Positions 10,026-22,400 are shown, counted from the stretch's first letter. The stretch: 64,000 bases of DNA from Fragilaria radians (GCA_900642245.1 CAAAJI010000033.1:269962-333961); one strand, 5' to 3'. Notes: generated from the letters alone by a model not told the origin. A program made the numbers and translations.

Positions 10026-13000
10026 ATGAGCTTAGATGGATCTGTATCTGAATTACGTGACTCTATTACGGAGCAAGGGAAAATCCTCAAGTTGCCTACT
10101 ATTTCGGACGTCGTCCGTCGTGACTGCGTTCTACTCATCCTCAGGTCGATAATGGACTTTTTGAAAGCTTGGCCAAGGGAGAAAGAAAAGAAAATTCCGG
10201 AGGTCATGCTTAGAGAGGGATTAGCACTTGTATTATCAGAAATTGGTCCTGGAGACTCACAATTGAGGCTTGCGTTACTAGACACGTTCCAGGCAACGTC
10301 TTCGGGTCGACAGCAACTTATGGATGTCCTGCCGTATACAATGCCATTAAATGAAGACGAATGGGATGATGCAAGTGAAAATGTTCTTCAAGCCTTCCGA
10401 AATGTCCTTTCAAAGGATTCCTCATCGCTAGTTCCTATAATTGGGTCGCTTTCAAGTCTACCACTTTCCAATAAAGCAAGAAAAGAAGCTTGGAAATTAG
10501 CTCTCATCTCCTTGCCTGTACTTGATACTACGGATTTACCTACCGCAGTGAAATCTCTTCTCAGGAACGTTACATCTACCGAAGAAGGCGTTGAAGCAAT
10601 TCAATCAATTCGTGTTTTAACTAACGACCTTGGATTAATCGCAAGTATTGTTCTTGAGGAGTTTCGACATCTAGAAAGTGGTCCTATCCTACGGGAGTCA
10701 TCCTTACAGATTTTGGCAAAAATCTCTTCGTCACAAGGAAAAGGAGATTTCGTGATGCTGAGTTTTGATTTTATTTTATTGCTTGACCACTATCAACATA
10801 TCTCATCGAGATCACGCATAGAAAACATATTGGATGAATTGGTACAAAACGGAATTTTTCCTTTTGAACAGATAAGCAAAGTTCTTTCTATGATCCATCC
10901 CAAACAAAAAAGTCTTTATCAAGAAAATCTCCAATCCTCTCTTTTAGCAATTGGACTTTTTCTTCTTCTTTCTCCGATTCGACTTCACTTGCGTGAAGCA
11001 AATATTGTTTTGTCACAAACTCAGGACTTCATCTCCAAACTTCATTCCAACTTAGACAGGAATCGTCAGGAAGAACTAGTTAGATCGTTGATGAATCTGG
11101 GTGATGAAATATCGTCTCTTCCTCCAGGAAAGAAGAGAGGAAGAAATTTAAATGTTGCTTCCGATTTTGAGATCAAGGAAATGAGCCAAGCTATGCATAC
11201 TTTGCTTTTGTCGTTGGCAACCAAAAATCCTCTGTCTTTAGCAAAGTTTAAGTTTATGTTTGTAGAACGACTGACATCTGAAAAGGTTATTTCAGGGTAT
11301 GAAGAATCGTGTGCTTTATTGGTAACTCTTTTCGACTCTGGCCTTGATGGAGTAATGGATTCAACAGAACTGATGATGTTACTTCAGAAACTTCTTTTCA
11401 CCAGCTCATTTGTTACAATGCAGTGCTTGGGGCACCCAAATTTGAGCAAACCAACCAGAGGGATGGCATTGGCAACGTGTATGATCAACTCAAAGGTCAT
11501 TTCTGTCAATAACAAGGAATGTATTTATAATTGGGCATTAAAGATACTCTTACCAGCGAATAGACGAACGGTACATCCAAGTATGGGACTACAGGGCCTT
11601 CATTTTCTTGCAGCTTGGGCCAATCAATCAATGAACAATAAACATGATGTATTTCAGCGCGTTAAGATGATAATGGCAAATACTGGTTTAGTTCAAATTA
11701 AGGAAGCATATCTTCAAAGAAAGAAGCAAGGAGTGGATCTTGCTTATCAGGATACGCCTCCATGCTTTATGGGGAATACAACTAGAAAAAAGAGTAGGGA
11801 CTTCATGTTCTGTGTTGCAACGTATTTTAATTATCGAGGGCAGGTCCAAGCGAAAGAATGGGGCAACGAAATATCTTGGATCTTCAATTTAGTTGACACC
11901 TATTTACAACAGGGTCGTAAGGATGTAAATGTGATCAAGCAAACAAAATGGCTACCGGATGGATGGCTCAAAGCATGTATCGAAATTCCATCGTTCGATT
12001 TGTGTTCCAAAGACAAAAAGGTAGATGTTGTTTTTTCTACTTTGAAGGCGTATTCATTGGGTGAGATAGCGAAGGTTAGGAATGATCTCTATCGGCGTCG
12101 TACATATCTGTTAAGCATGGATGATTTTGTATCAAGTCAAGAACAAGTAGAGAATATTGTTCATCTTGCCATTTCTCTCTTGTTGAGCACCGGGATATCT
12201 GTAGCAGTACTTCAAAACAGCTTTGATCACTCACAAATTTTTGACACCTCAGGTGATCAGGCAAGCCGCAACAATGAAATCAAGGGGTTGTTGAAGTATG
12301 AACTGCTCAAAATATACGATTTATTCGACAGGATTGAAGTGATTCAAAATATCTTAGAATCTTTTTCATTTTTTGCGAAAAGATGCAACTCTAACGAGCG
12401 GAAAGTTTCAAAATATTTTTCTTCCGATGATCTTCTTGATGAAATAGTAAATTGCATACGTTCTAATGTATGCTGGCTGCATAATTTGCCAATTTTTTCT
12501 GATGCTAAGCTTCTCAAAACATGTCTTGTCGACGAGTCGGATACTTCTTTGATTTTGCAAGGCAATATCACTCATCAGCATCATATTGACATGATAATTC
12601 TACTAAGGTTGCGTGTGCTCGATCATAGTGTGTTACTTTTTGAAGCGAGAAATAACCCTTCTCGATTCGATCCGATTATTCTGTCAAATGTCGGCGAGAC
12701 AGTATCGAGATTAGTTCAAAGGCTAGACACGACGTCTGGAATGAACTCATCTTTGATCCGATTACTTTCTTCGTATATTGAATACATAATTTGTGTCCTA
12801 GATGACATTATTGATGACACCAAGATTGACAAAACATTGGCTATCACGCTTATGAAATGCATGCACATCGAGAACGGTATTTCATCGGACTTGCCGGCCA
12901 AGCATGCAGATAAACTCTTTGAGAAATTCTATGTTATACTTCCAAGGTTAAAAGATTTTTCCCTTGCACTTCAATTCGTCGAGGTTCTTTCTTTCATAGC

Positions 13001-14269
13001 TAGTTTCAATTTGGAAAGTCTTTTGGGAAGAACATTGGATGCTTGCTGGAAAGTACTGCATACGGTATACTCCTTTGAATCTATTTCTTGAAACGCGATG
13101 TTTCTGCTTTCTTCTCAAGGATATCAAAATTCCTTAGTGTAGGGGAGCATTCCAGCAAAGCATTGCTCCAATCAATCATCAAATTTTCCAATAATCACCC
13201 GAAAGAGTATTTGTCTTTCCCCGAGGTAAAACGAGGGATTCTTCTTCTTTGGTCCCTACTTGTCCACCCTAACAACACACACACAAAAGAAGGTCCAATG
13301 ATATCAAGCATTATTGATGACATTGAACTGTACTTGAAAGGGAAAAATGGACAAGATTCCAAGGAAAACACGACGTCCAAAAATAAGCGAAAATTCACCA
13401 TGTCATCTATTCCAAGTTTAAATGGAGCGACAATATTGCTGTTTTTTGAGATTACGATTCAATTAATCATTGGCACTTTTGCGGTGTTACCACCTGCTCG
13501 ACCATTTGACGATTCTAATCCATACAGGCATTTGATCGTAATGCCACAACTATTCGGACGCCTTTTAGAATTATATGAAGAATACAGTTCAATCTTTCCG
13601 AAGCGTTTTCTGGCGTTGATGATTACAAGTTGTCGAAATGTATTAGATATTAGTATCGCAAAGACGCATGCATGCCTTGATTGGAGAAACTCGCAGCCAT
13701 TGCTTACAACAGAGGAACGCCAAGCCGGTAGAAAAGACTATGCATCGATTCTTTTTTTGCAAGAATACTTACAAACTATGTATTCGCTAACTTGCGGAAC
13801 CGTTGTTTCGTTTTGTATTAGAGCTCGTGAGCGTGATGGCGAGCACATCACTGACCGAAGGGTAACGCATTTGTTGAATAATGCCCAACGCACTGCCAAC
13901 TCTCTACGTCGCATCTCGCTAGCTCATAACATTATTTTGCCAAATGGGGTATTTGACGAGAACTTGGATCCTATGGAAGCCGAAAATATTGACATCACAG
14001 GGTTTAATGAATTCGGAATTAATTCTTTTGACGATGATGATGATGATGCATCTCAATTGCGAAAAAAGCAAAAAAAAGCTGTAGATACTTCTCTGCTGAA
14101 CAGGGATACAAAAGATGATACAGCCTTCGAATTGGAAGATTCTGAGGATGAAAGTTCTACTATTGGCTTTGCTGCTGTTGGTGATTGGGGTAGTGAGGGC
14201 TCAGAATTTATCGACGATGGGCTTTCTTTGAAACTCATACCGGATTCGAAGGGCATGTTTACAACTTGA
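10026..14269 (+). CDS. FANCI: FANCI-like Fanconi anaemia protein; two exons
   Basis: Large alpha-solenoid protein that resembles FANCI, the partner of FANCD2 on DNA at interstrand crosslinks. Supporting features are the size (about 1386 aa with one small intron), an all-helical composition, the N-terminal helical cap (PYTMPLNEDEWDDASENV then DTTDLPTAVKSLLRNV), a central half ending in short loops, and an acidic then Lys-rich nuclear-looking tail (acidic run near 14030-14047, KKQKK soon after). The frame changes between two ORFs at 13064-13148. A phase-0 intron 13065-13147 (donor GTATAC, acceptor GGGAG) rejoins them. The better-looking acceptor CTTCTCAAG at 13119 gives the wrong phase, so the exact junction is open. 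ATG 10026 is preceded by stops in this frame and matches the expected N-terminus. The family call rests on pattern resemblance and is less certain than the others. Confidence 0.72.
13065..13147 (+). other. Probable intron of the FANCI-like gene (boundaries unresolved)
   Basis: The first ORF ends with a stop at 13091 and the second continues the same helical protein in another frame. Donor GTATAC at 13065 is phase 0. Acceptors at 13119 (CAAG), 13137 (TTAG), 13142 (GTAG) and 13147 (GGAG) are possible, and of these only the last joins in phase with that donor. Confidence 0.5.
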
Positions 14270-17200
14270 GGACCCCGCGAGGTTTGTTAGGGCATTTGTT
14301 GCCTTCGAATCATGTGACTTTCATATTAGACGTCAATCCTTGAATGTTACCAATTCTATGTATTGTATCAACTAACAAGGAGCAAAATTACTTCAAACTT
14401 TGATGTGTTGAAACACAAGTGATAATTAATTTGATGAATGAAACTAGTGAATCAATTGAATTTTTGTCAACTCAAGTCGTTGATGTACATTCAAATTTTC
14501 ACTGTTTCAATACCAACAAACACACTCTGTTAAATAATGGTAAATTAAGCGGCGTAATCTTCATCCGGATTCAAAATACTATTCTAAGATTACTAAGATG
14601 AGTACTTGAAAAAAAGTGATATAGAACCATTAGTAGAGCGCTCTTATCAATTCTCAAGTCCTCAATAATAGTTTTCAATATCTTTAAATCTATGTTTATT
14701 AATTGAGCTAAAGCTTCCAATAGGTTTGCACTTGCATATAAATATAAGGCTATGCCAGTTTATTGTTGCAGATGCCTTGTTGCTACTATACAGTGCTCAT
14801 CTGAGTGTTGAGTAATTATCACGTATTTCAAACACAAAGTAAATGATTTACCAATCCATGCTGACTGGCTCTTGTATGATCAGATAAAACGCGTGCAAAT
14901 GCGAGACTTGGAATTATCTCACAATTCAGACTCTCTGTTGATGTTGAACATTTCGATTCTTTATTGTAAATACAAACTCTAAATATCTACAACACCAACA
15001 TCCACTAACCTCGCATATTATTTTGCAATAGCTGCTCCTAGGTGATAAGATCAGTATCCAGATGCTTTTAGACAAGGCTACATTTTGTTTGCGCTAATTG
15101 TAGATTTTTATGTTCCCCTTAAAGTCTTATAATGTTCCATCATGAAATTATTCATGTATGTAGAGTAAATTCGATAATTATGTTGCTCCTCAGTTTGAGG
15201 GTGTTCATTGTTTAGAGAATATCTTTTCAGCTTCCAGGCTAATATTCTGCACCTAAACTACTATTGGCACGAGAATATATTCCACAAGAGTTTTGGACAC
15301 TTTTGCCCCCAAATCAAATCAAGCAGAGTTTCCAGGTAAAGTATGGTGTCTCTATCTTTCATAGTAGTGTATTCAGAAAGCTGAGAACAATGTTTGATTC
15401 ATCAAAAAGACGCCAACTCGTATGTTGCTGCTACATATTCGTATTGATTCAGACACTTCTTCAACACTAAAGCAAAGTTTTTGTAAATTGAACTCGGTTA
15501 TGTCTGAGAACAATAATCGTCCTAATTGTTTCACTTCTTACTACAATACTGACTAACTCTGTTTAGTATCTTTTCTCGAATTCTATTCATTAGCATAACC
15601 ATTCCTTTCATCTACTTTAACCATGGCCATGCTATTGCTACGTCTTCAGGTTCTTTAGATTCCTCTAGACGATTAAAATTGGACCTGGATTTTCTCGGAA
15701 AACTAAGAATACCGATAAAATTTTGCCACTACCATTACCTTATTTCACCCTAGCGTCTGGTCGTAATCCAGAAACTCTATACTCTCATCGTGGTCCATTT
15801 GATCTCTTTCTTCTTATGGGAAATGGAAGTAACAATTATGAACATTGCATCTCTCTAAACTTTATAATCCATGCAGTACGTCTATATCAGAAAAGAATGC
15901 TTTGGAATATATTCCAGCCTGATAACTCTCGATTTACCGGCTCAATCAGGTCATTAGATGACAATACCATGTCCTCTGCATCCAACCTATTCTTCAAACG
16001 ATGATGAAAGTTGATGATGAAAATAGGATTTGCCTTGCACTTTCTTTATTCTTCTGGGCATCTTAGCCTCTCTGAAGTTTTTTTAATTGGCGTACATTTT
16101 TCAGTCTAATGCTAGGATATAAACAACAAAACCCTCCTCCAAATAAACAACATCCTTGAAAAGAAGGAAGAGTTATAGCATCTTGAAGTAGGCTTGTCTT
16201 GTGATTTATTTAGCCTCCAAATTGATCTCCTCTGTAGGATTGACCTCAAATCTTGGCGGTACGCTTGCTGTAAGTATGATTTTTTCTAGCATCATATCTG
16301 AAATTGATTTTTGTATGTATACGGGGATATCAACTCAGATCATTTTTTATATCAACAATTTTCAAGTGCATTTATAATTCTTCAAACCAGCTTTCCTATT
16401 TTACGCGCAAGTGCTTAATTTTTTATATCCAACTCACAGAAAATTGTTTTGTTATGTATTTCCTTTAATTTAGAGTATGGGACGTTTTCTGTAAAACAAA
16501 GAAATAAGTTTCTGTGCCCCATTAATATGCATAGATTTATACAAAATTTCCCATAATTGTTGAAAATTTACCATTCTAAGGTCATTCCTTTCTTCACATG
16601 CATATTCCTGGGGATTAAAAATGGATCCATTAAGAATATCATATGGACAAGAAGGAATATTCCTGTTTGAAAGCTGTCAAGGTGTTAGTTAAAGTTCATT
16701 CACATTCTCTAGTGAGTCTTTGTTCTAGTGTATTTGAAAACTAAGTTATGCTTGATACATTCCAAGCTCCATTTCATAGTGTGCCCGATGATATTGAAGT
16801 AGTGATTTCCCCTATTCTTTCCTGGCATCATAATCTCTATTTTTGCATCACTACCTTGAGTGATGTCAAGTGGCCTGTATTTTTAAACGAAGGACATGTT
16901 CTTTCCATATAGGTCATTTTAATTTGTAAATGAAATGTCATCAGCTGTAATGCATCATGTGGATTACTGAATCTGACAGTCCCTTTATGCTTGACGTAAC
17001 CATTCCAACACATCAGTGTAGTTATCACCCATTTACTCGTCCGGTCTCAATATCCAATATCCAGTATCTTTTATGGATTTTCAAATTTTCGTTTTTTTTC
17101 CGAAGCGTCGTTTAACGGTTACGTTCCAGGTCATTGCCAAATCACAGCCTAGTGCTTCGTTTTCTTGGTCGCATTAGTATTGAGTGCTCCGTTTTCTTGG

Positions 17201-17369
17201 TCACAGGTAGATTATTCGAACCAATCGCAAAGTGAAAATTTTCCACAAGACTTGTAATTTTATAAATCGCCGGTAGTCTAGAAACGAAAAGTTAAAACTT
17301 GTCTTCGAAAAAATTCTTCAAATTTTACTGTCTTTGTTTCGAAGACATTAATTCTGTTGGTCGATCCAA
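14270..17369. other. 3.1-kb gene-poor AT-rich interval
   Basis: Only short random-looking ORFs occur (for example 15264-15470 and 15723-16004). None has a recognisable domain. No tRNA, rRNA, tandem array or long inverted repeat was recognised. The last few hundred bases must include the promoter of the ankyrin/RING gene. Confidence 0.5.
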
Positions 17370-20000
17370 ATGTCAGCAACTTTTAGCAGAAAAGACACGG
17401 ATTCTCCATTATCTTTCGAGGAGCTTCCTATGATTGATGGTGAAGACCTTTCCGATGATGAAGATGATCAATTTGATGCGTCAACGCCTAAAATAGATCG
17501 AAGGATGGAAGCTAATCGAGGTCATCGTAGGAATAGGGGAAGACACACCGCAGAGATAACGCGGTCTTCGGTGGTAAGGAATCATGCGGAAGATTTTATA
17601 GGGTACGACAACCGATCTAGTCGTAGTGTTGGTTCCGAAGACGACTCTGTCGTGTCCGCCGATTCTCGATTATCGTTGAGATCGTCGGACACGACCAGTT
17701 CTATAGTGACTGCCCTTCTGAGTTGTATGCGAACGGAAAGCTATATTCCCGAAGTGGAAAAACAGGTAGATATATTAGTCGTCCCTGAAGCTCGTTTGGC
17801 TAACTTGATTCGAATTTTATTATCCCGTGAACGTGAGGATGGTGTCCCAAAAGAAATTCGTGACGGCATTTCTTTAGTTCGACGAATGAAGGAAATCTTT
17901 ACGTTCCCGATGGATAAAGCTCCTGGATGGCTATGGCGACCCCTCTTTGAAGGCCTTACAGAGGGAGGTTCCTTCCTTGACATTATGGTAGTCCCCCCAT
18001 CCGCTCAATCTGGTGCACAGCCAATGCCCATTCTAACATGGCTATGTCAATGGAGAAGTCTGCAAAAGATGTCAAGTTGGAAGGGAGAAGACGAGCTGGT
18101 GTCGATGGCTTTAGCAGCAGGAGCAAATCCGAATATCAAGATGAAAAATGGCTGTACTCCAATTTTTTTCGCTGTAAAATACGGAACATTAGAAACCGTG
18201 AAGCTTCTGGTTAAGTACGGAGCTGAGATAAATCTTCGTGACAACAAAATGAGATCTTGTTTGTGGAATGCTATCGAACGCCCACAACCAGAAATAATCG
18301 CGTTTTTATTGGAAACCCTTCCTGCCACAGAAGCTTTCCCATATCATGGGAAGCATAGGAAAAAAACTTCTTATCAGACAGCTGTCGACTACCTTTTCGC
18401 AGCACAAATATCTCTTTCCTTTGATCGAGCAACAAATCGCGATTATCCTTGGAGCTGGAAAATTCTTGGAGAGCCTTCTGAAGAAAGTGTTGCGGTAACA
18501 ATGATCGAATTCGGACAGCGCGGTGCCACGTTCACGCCTGATGAAATCACACTGGCACTTTTAGGTTTTGTATTAAGAGGAGATGACTCGAATAGAAGAC
18601 AACATCGGTATCAAAAGTACGAGGAAGCAAAGCTAAGGCTTGAGCGGTTAGCTCAGCTAGTTGTGGGTAGGTGGCTGCCCGAATCTATGTTAGAAAAGGT
18701 TAGAACGTTTCATTATCCCATTGTGTCTACTGGTTTTCCTTCCGATTCATTGTGCCGGATGTGTCATGAAGATACTTCCGAGACAGGCTATTCACAAATA
18801 AAGCTTTATTGCGGACATGAGTTTTGCGCTAAGTGCATTGTTACTCGTTCTGAAAGTGATGAAGCGGATTTATTCTGCCCACTTTGTTTCAAAGTAATGT
18901 CGCTCGAATTGACTGGTTCCATGTCAGAACGGCGTGTTTCTCTAGCAAATAAATTTTCTGGCTACGAAGCTCCTTATGGTCCTAAAGCTTTGACCTCAAA
19001 ACAACTCAGAATGGAATGCCAATGTCGAGGAATTAAAACCATGCTACGCAATGACGAAAGATTGCGGAGTATGCTATTGAATGAGTCAGCATATTCGAAG
19101 ACCATAAGTAAAGAAGTCCCAATTCCATTGTTTGATTTGAACACAAATGTTCCGATTAATAATGGCACAGACGTCTTCCTTGAAGCACCGAAGGGAGGAC
19201 CAGTTGTGATTCCGATTGTGGTTAAAGGCATACCAGTAACAGCATTTATTTCAACAACCTCTTGCTTCACATTGCTCTCTCCAGAATTTGTGGCTCTCTT
19301 TCAATTAGAAAAGGTTGGCTTAGAGACTGATGAATTCGTGAATCTTCTTGGCGAGAAGGTGTGTGATAAAAGTGTGAGTTTGATTGACGAATTCCGCTTT
19401 ACTCTTGGAGATATCGATATCTCCTTGAAAAACTCGATTGAAATACCTCTTCCTAGCTGTATAGGGGTTCAGTTAGGACTCGACTTTCTTCGATCTGGAG
19501 CTTGGTGCGTGATTGATGTGAAACTCGAGGGAAGAGTTAATCATGTCGAGAGATTGGAGTCATGTGTAACAACTGATGGCTACGGACGAACTTTTTTCTG
19601 CAATCTGAATCAAAAAGAAGAGCTTAGATATTACACACATGATGGGCATCATACTAGAATCCCACTATTACATCTTCAGCCTTTCAAGCTTGGAAGTAAG
19701 AGTAATTGGTTCAGCATTGCGGCAAGCGATGTGTTCACAGAGTGTAGCTGGTGTTGTAGAGTCTTCACCTGTAGCGCGATGATTCAATGTCCTCAAAGCC
19801 CCAATGGCTTCTACTGTACAGAATCATGTCGCATATCTGGTGCTGCGGTTCGAACAGCCAAGGCATTGTCATTTGATGCTTCTGCAGTGTTTGTCAATCA
19901 GATGGAAAAGCGCCTCAGTAGAGAGGCATCAAGCAAAATGACAACAGATGCAATTCTTGCATCTCTTATGGAAGGTGATGATTCTTTTTCCAGAATATAA
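17370..20000 (+). CDS. Ankyrin-repeat / RING finger / SAP-like / retropepsin-like / MYND-like protein (876 aa)
   Basis: Single-exon multidomain protein, probably a ubiquitin E3 ligase or scaffold. Residues 1-110 are acidic and disordered. About 240-320 hold ankyrin repeats (AAGANPNIKMKNGCTPIFFAV, then KLLVKYGAEINLRD). A full RING-HC finger has C462, C465, C481, H483, C486, C489, C503 and C506. A SAP-like helix pair follows (541-570, LTSKQLRMECQCRGIK). Residues 612-716 have the layout of a retropepsin-like fold: a strand IPIVVKGIPV, then FISTTS where DTG would stand, and a closing GLDFLRSGAWCVID. The catalytic Asp is Ser628, so protease activity is unlikely. A C-terminal Cys cluster (C792, C795, C801, C807, C816, C820) resembles a MYND or treble-clef zinc finger. 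The combination is not one I recognise. The RING is certain, the retropepsin-like and MYND-like calls are inference. Confidence 0.88.
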   Translation: MSATFSRKDTDSPLSFEELPMIDGEDLSDDEDDQFDASTPKIDRRMEANRGHRRNRGRHTAEITRSSVVRNHAEDFIGYDNRSSRSVGSEDDSVVSADSRLSLRSSDTTSSIVTALLSCMRTESYIPEVEKQVDILVVPEARLANLIRILLSREREDGVPKEIRDGISLVRRMKEIFTFPMDKAPGWLWRPLFEGLTEGGSFLDIMVVPPSAQSGAQPMPILTWLCQWRSLQKMSSWKGEDELVSMALAAGANPNIKMKNGCTPIFFAVKYGTLETVKLLVKYGAEINLRDNKMRSCLWNAIERPQPEIIAFLLETLPATEAFPYHGKHRKKTSYQTAVDYLFAAQISLSFDRATNRDYPWSWKILGEPSEESVAVTMIEFGQRGATFTPDEITLALLGFVLRGDDSNRRQHRYQKYEEAKLRLERLAQLVVGRWLPESMLEKVRTFHYPIVSTGFPSDSLCRMCHEDTSETGYSQIKLYCGHEFCAKCIVTRSESDEADLFCPLCFKVMSLELTGSMSERRVSLANKFSGYEAPYGPKALTSKQLRMECQCRGIKTMLRNDERLRSMLLNESAYSKTISKEVPIPLFDLNTNVPINNGTDVFLEAPKGGPVVIPIVVKGIPVTAFISTTSCFTLLSPEFVALFQLEKVGLETDEFVNLLGEKVCDKSVSLIDEFRFTLGDIDISLKNSIEIPLPSCIGVQLGLDFLRSGAWCVIDVKLEGRVNHVERLESCVTTDGYGRTFFCNLNQKEELRYYTHDGHHTRIPLLHLQPFKLGSKSNWFSIAASDVFTECSWCCRVFTCSAMIQCPQSPNGFYCTESCRISGAAVRTAKALSFDASAVFVNQMEKRLSREASSKMTTDAILASLMEGDDSFSRI

Positions 20001-21150
20001 CTTTTTAGTAAATTGTTTTCAGATCGTAGCGTTGGCACTCTAACAACATGACGGCTATGTCTAATTGCTTGCGTAATGAAATGGTTATTCTGAATATGGA
20101 CCGGATATGTAAGTGTGAAATCATGCACAACGTTAGCTGCCTGCACATTGCACTGATTAAGAAACGTAATAGAAAATCAATAATTTGATCACATTACAAA
20201 GGGCAAGCATCTTTGTGTAGCCAATTTGCTTTAGGTTTTTTGACTACACTTGTAATGGTTGACCTCAAAATGCAATTCTTGATTGAGATTATTGAAGGAA
20301 CATGGTAAGGATGCAACCACATAAACAAAAAAGCAATATCTTGCTTGTTATGGCTTTGCGTACACAATGATATGCAATATCATTGTGCTTCCTTCATAAG
20401 ACACTTGAAGGTCCTGGAGTGCATAACAAAGTACTAACATTTTATCCCCTAAATTTAAGGATGGTCTATCGAATGCCTCTCCCCATGATCAAAGCATTCA
20501 TCACACATCTGAAAAAGAAGAATTCTGTTGCTAAAAATCCTTGACATTACTAGCTCTGATCCATAAGTTAGCATCTCTACTGTCATTCCAATCTTTAAAA
20601 ACTCATCTGACATTGATAGACCTTCTAGTCTGAAAGTTATGTGCATAATTGCAGATTGACATCCTAGTAAACAGTTATCATGATGTTTGTGTCTCTGGAG
20701 ATAACAGGTCATTTGGACAGTACACAAGTCCTTCCAATTTGGAAAGCTTCAAATGGGGGAATTGAATGATATGGTCATGATGTATTTGAAAAAGTCATCA
20801 AGCAAAACAAAATCCTATTGACAGATTTTTCAAATGTACTTCACAAGGTGACATATTGATTATGACGGATGCAAAATAAGCTGCTTTTTTTTGGTAACAA
20901 ACATGTGTAACTTCAATACTCTAGTACTTGGTGGAATACTTGCTTTCAATAGTGGACAGAGTACATGCAATTCTTCAAGTAATTGCCTCAAAATGGAGGA
21001 AATTGCTTCTACAACTTTGGAATTCAGATTTGGCACTTTCCTGACCTCAAAGAACAGACTGTTTGTATCCTTTTCCCTTTGCCGTACAGAATGCCGGATT
21101 CTCTAATGATTTCATAAGTGCCACAGCAGGGCAGCTTTCATTGCATTTCT
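20001..21150. other. Intergenic, possibly further decayed retroelement sequence
   Basis: Broken ORFs on both strands. On the minus strand a stretch at about 20930-21110 is open and has coding-like composition (...NLNSKVVEAISSILRQ...). It follows the gag remnant in the same orientation. No domain could be named. Confidence 0.35.
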
Positions 21151-21179
21151 CTTTATCCAGCACAACTACTAGCTGCCAA

Positions 21180-22060
21180 AGCATCATTAATGATATCAGG
21201 AGTACTAATTAGCTTAGATGCCCACCCATTCATCATCTTGGCTTAAATGCTTTGTCCCTTTTGCTCACTTGTCCATGGAAGAAAACATTGCCTGACCCTT
21301 TTCATGAATATCAATATCTGGGCAACTTTATCTGTAAGCCCTATTGGTAGTCCAAACATGATCACTGTACTGAAATAAAGTCTCAAAAGCTCATGGCAAA
21401 CTGTTGTATGCTTTCTTTGCAGATATCTCCATCACATCATTGACTTTGTTGGTGCAATCAACTTTTTGAGTTCTTTCAATAGTCTGCCACAACTTCTCAG
21501 GATCAATATCTGTATACCACTGATCATAATCAGGTGAGTCTATAATCTCATCCTTGCTTTCAGAACTCAGATGATGTATTAGTAAAGCAAGCAATCTTGC
21601 GCGGTCACTCTTCATGTTTTCCATAGACTTGTGGTGCTTTAATGCCTCTAATGTTAATGCCTTCTGCACTAGCAGTGTTAAAAAAGCTCCTCTTTTTAAT
21701 AAGCTTGACTAGGTTCTTGAACACCCTCAGGGACCCTTCTGACAGCAACTGCTTGAATCTATGGAAATTACTCTTTTTCTAAACCACAGTTTGGGAACTT
21801 TAATTGCTTCTGTCCTGGTCATCCATTTCCTTTGATGCTTTCTCAAGCACCTTACTTACCAGTTTACCGCAGGTTATTCATGCCTGTCTTCCTTGTGTCG
21901 TTTGTCATACTCTAATTTCATAATTGCTGCTAATCTTGATTGGCTTGTCTCTCTCTCATCCAATAAATTCAATTGTGTAGGCAGATGCAGCCATACTAAT
22001 GGCTTATTTCTCAGTTGAGTATCCGTCAGTAGACTGAAGAGCCAAGTGCTTCTACAATGT
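21180..22060 (-). pseudogene. Decayed LTR-retrotransposon gag-like remnant
   Basis: On the minus strand, fragments in several frames read as one gag-like protein: LNLLDERETSQSRLAAIMKLEYDKR (near 21910-21990, quoted here only in part as a Glu/Arg-rich helix), a 92-codon ORF at 21391-21669 (KLWQTIERTQKVDC, AKKAYNSL), then TNRAYR, a Pro-Asp-Ile segment and MMNGWASKLISTPD down to about 21190. The order and the helical, Arg/Lys-rich character match copia-type gag proteins with their QYxxRF...Y and FFxGLD-like motifs. Several stops and frame changes show it is dead. No protease, integrase or RT and no LTRs were found next to it, so it is a fragment. The family assignment is inference. Confidence 0.55.
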
Positions 22061-22400
22061 ACTTGATGTTATAACAAGAAGAGTATCTTCTTGATCTTAG
22101 TAAAACATCTAAACGTATGATATCAATCACCTTCTCCAAACCAAGCGTATCTCTTCAAACACTCAAACGCCAAATATTGCTGCATAAAAGTATGAGCTTG
22201 AGTACCTCATAACTCGAGAGCCCCTAGGAAACTTTTAATGTTGTATACCAGCGTTAGCTTAGATACAAAGAGTTTGAGTTAACTGAAGTATTTAAAATTG
22301 AAATGATAGTTTACTCAGAGTGTGATAATAACAATACGAGTCTATTTTCTTCTCTCACAGGAAAACCTCGATGGATTAGAATCCAATGGTGTCTCATGTA

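Noticed and set aside
15723..16004. 93-codon plus-strand ORF
   Set aside because: Starts at a TTG, has no domain or coding-like bias and no splice partners.
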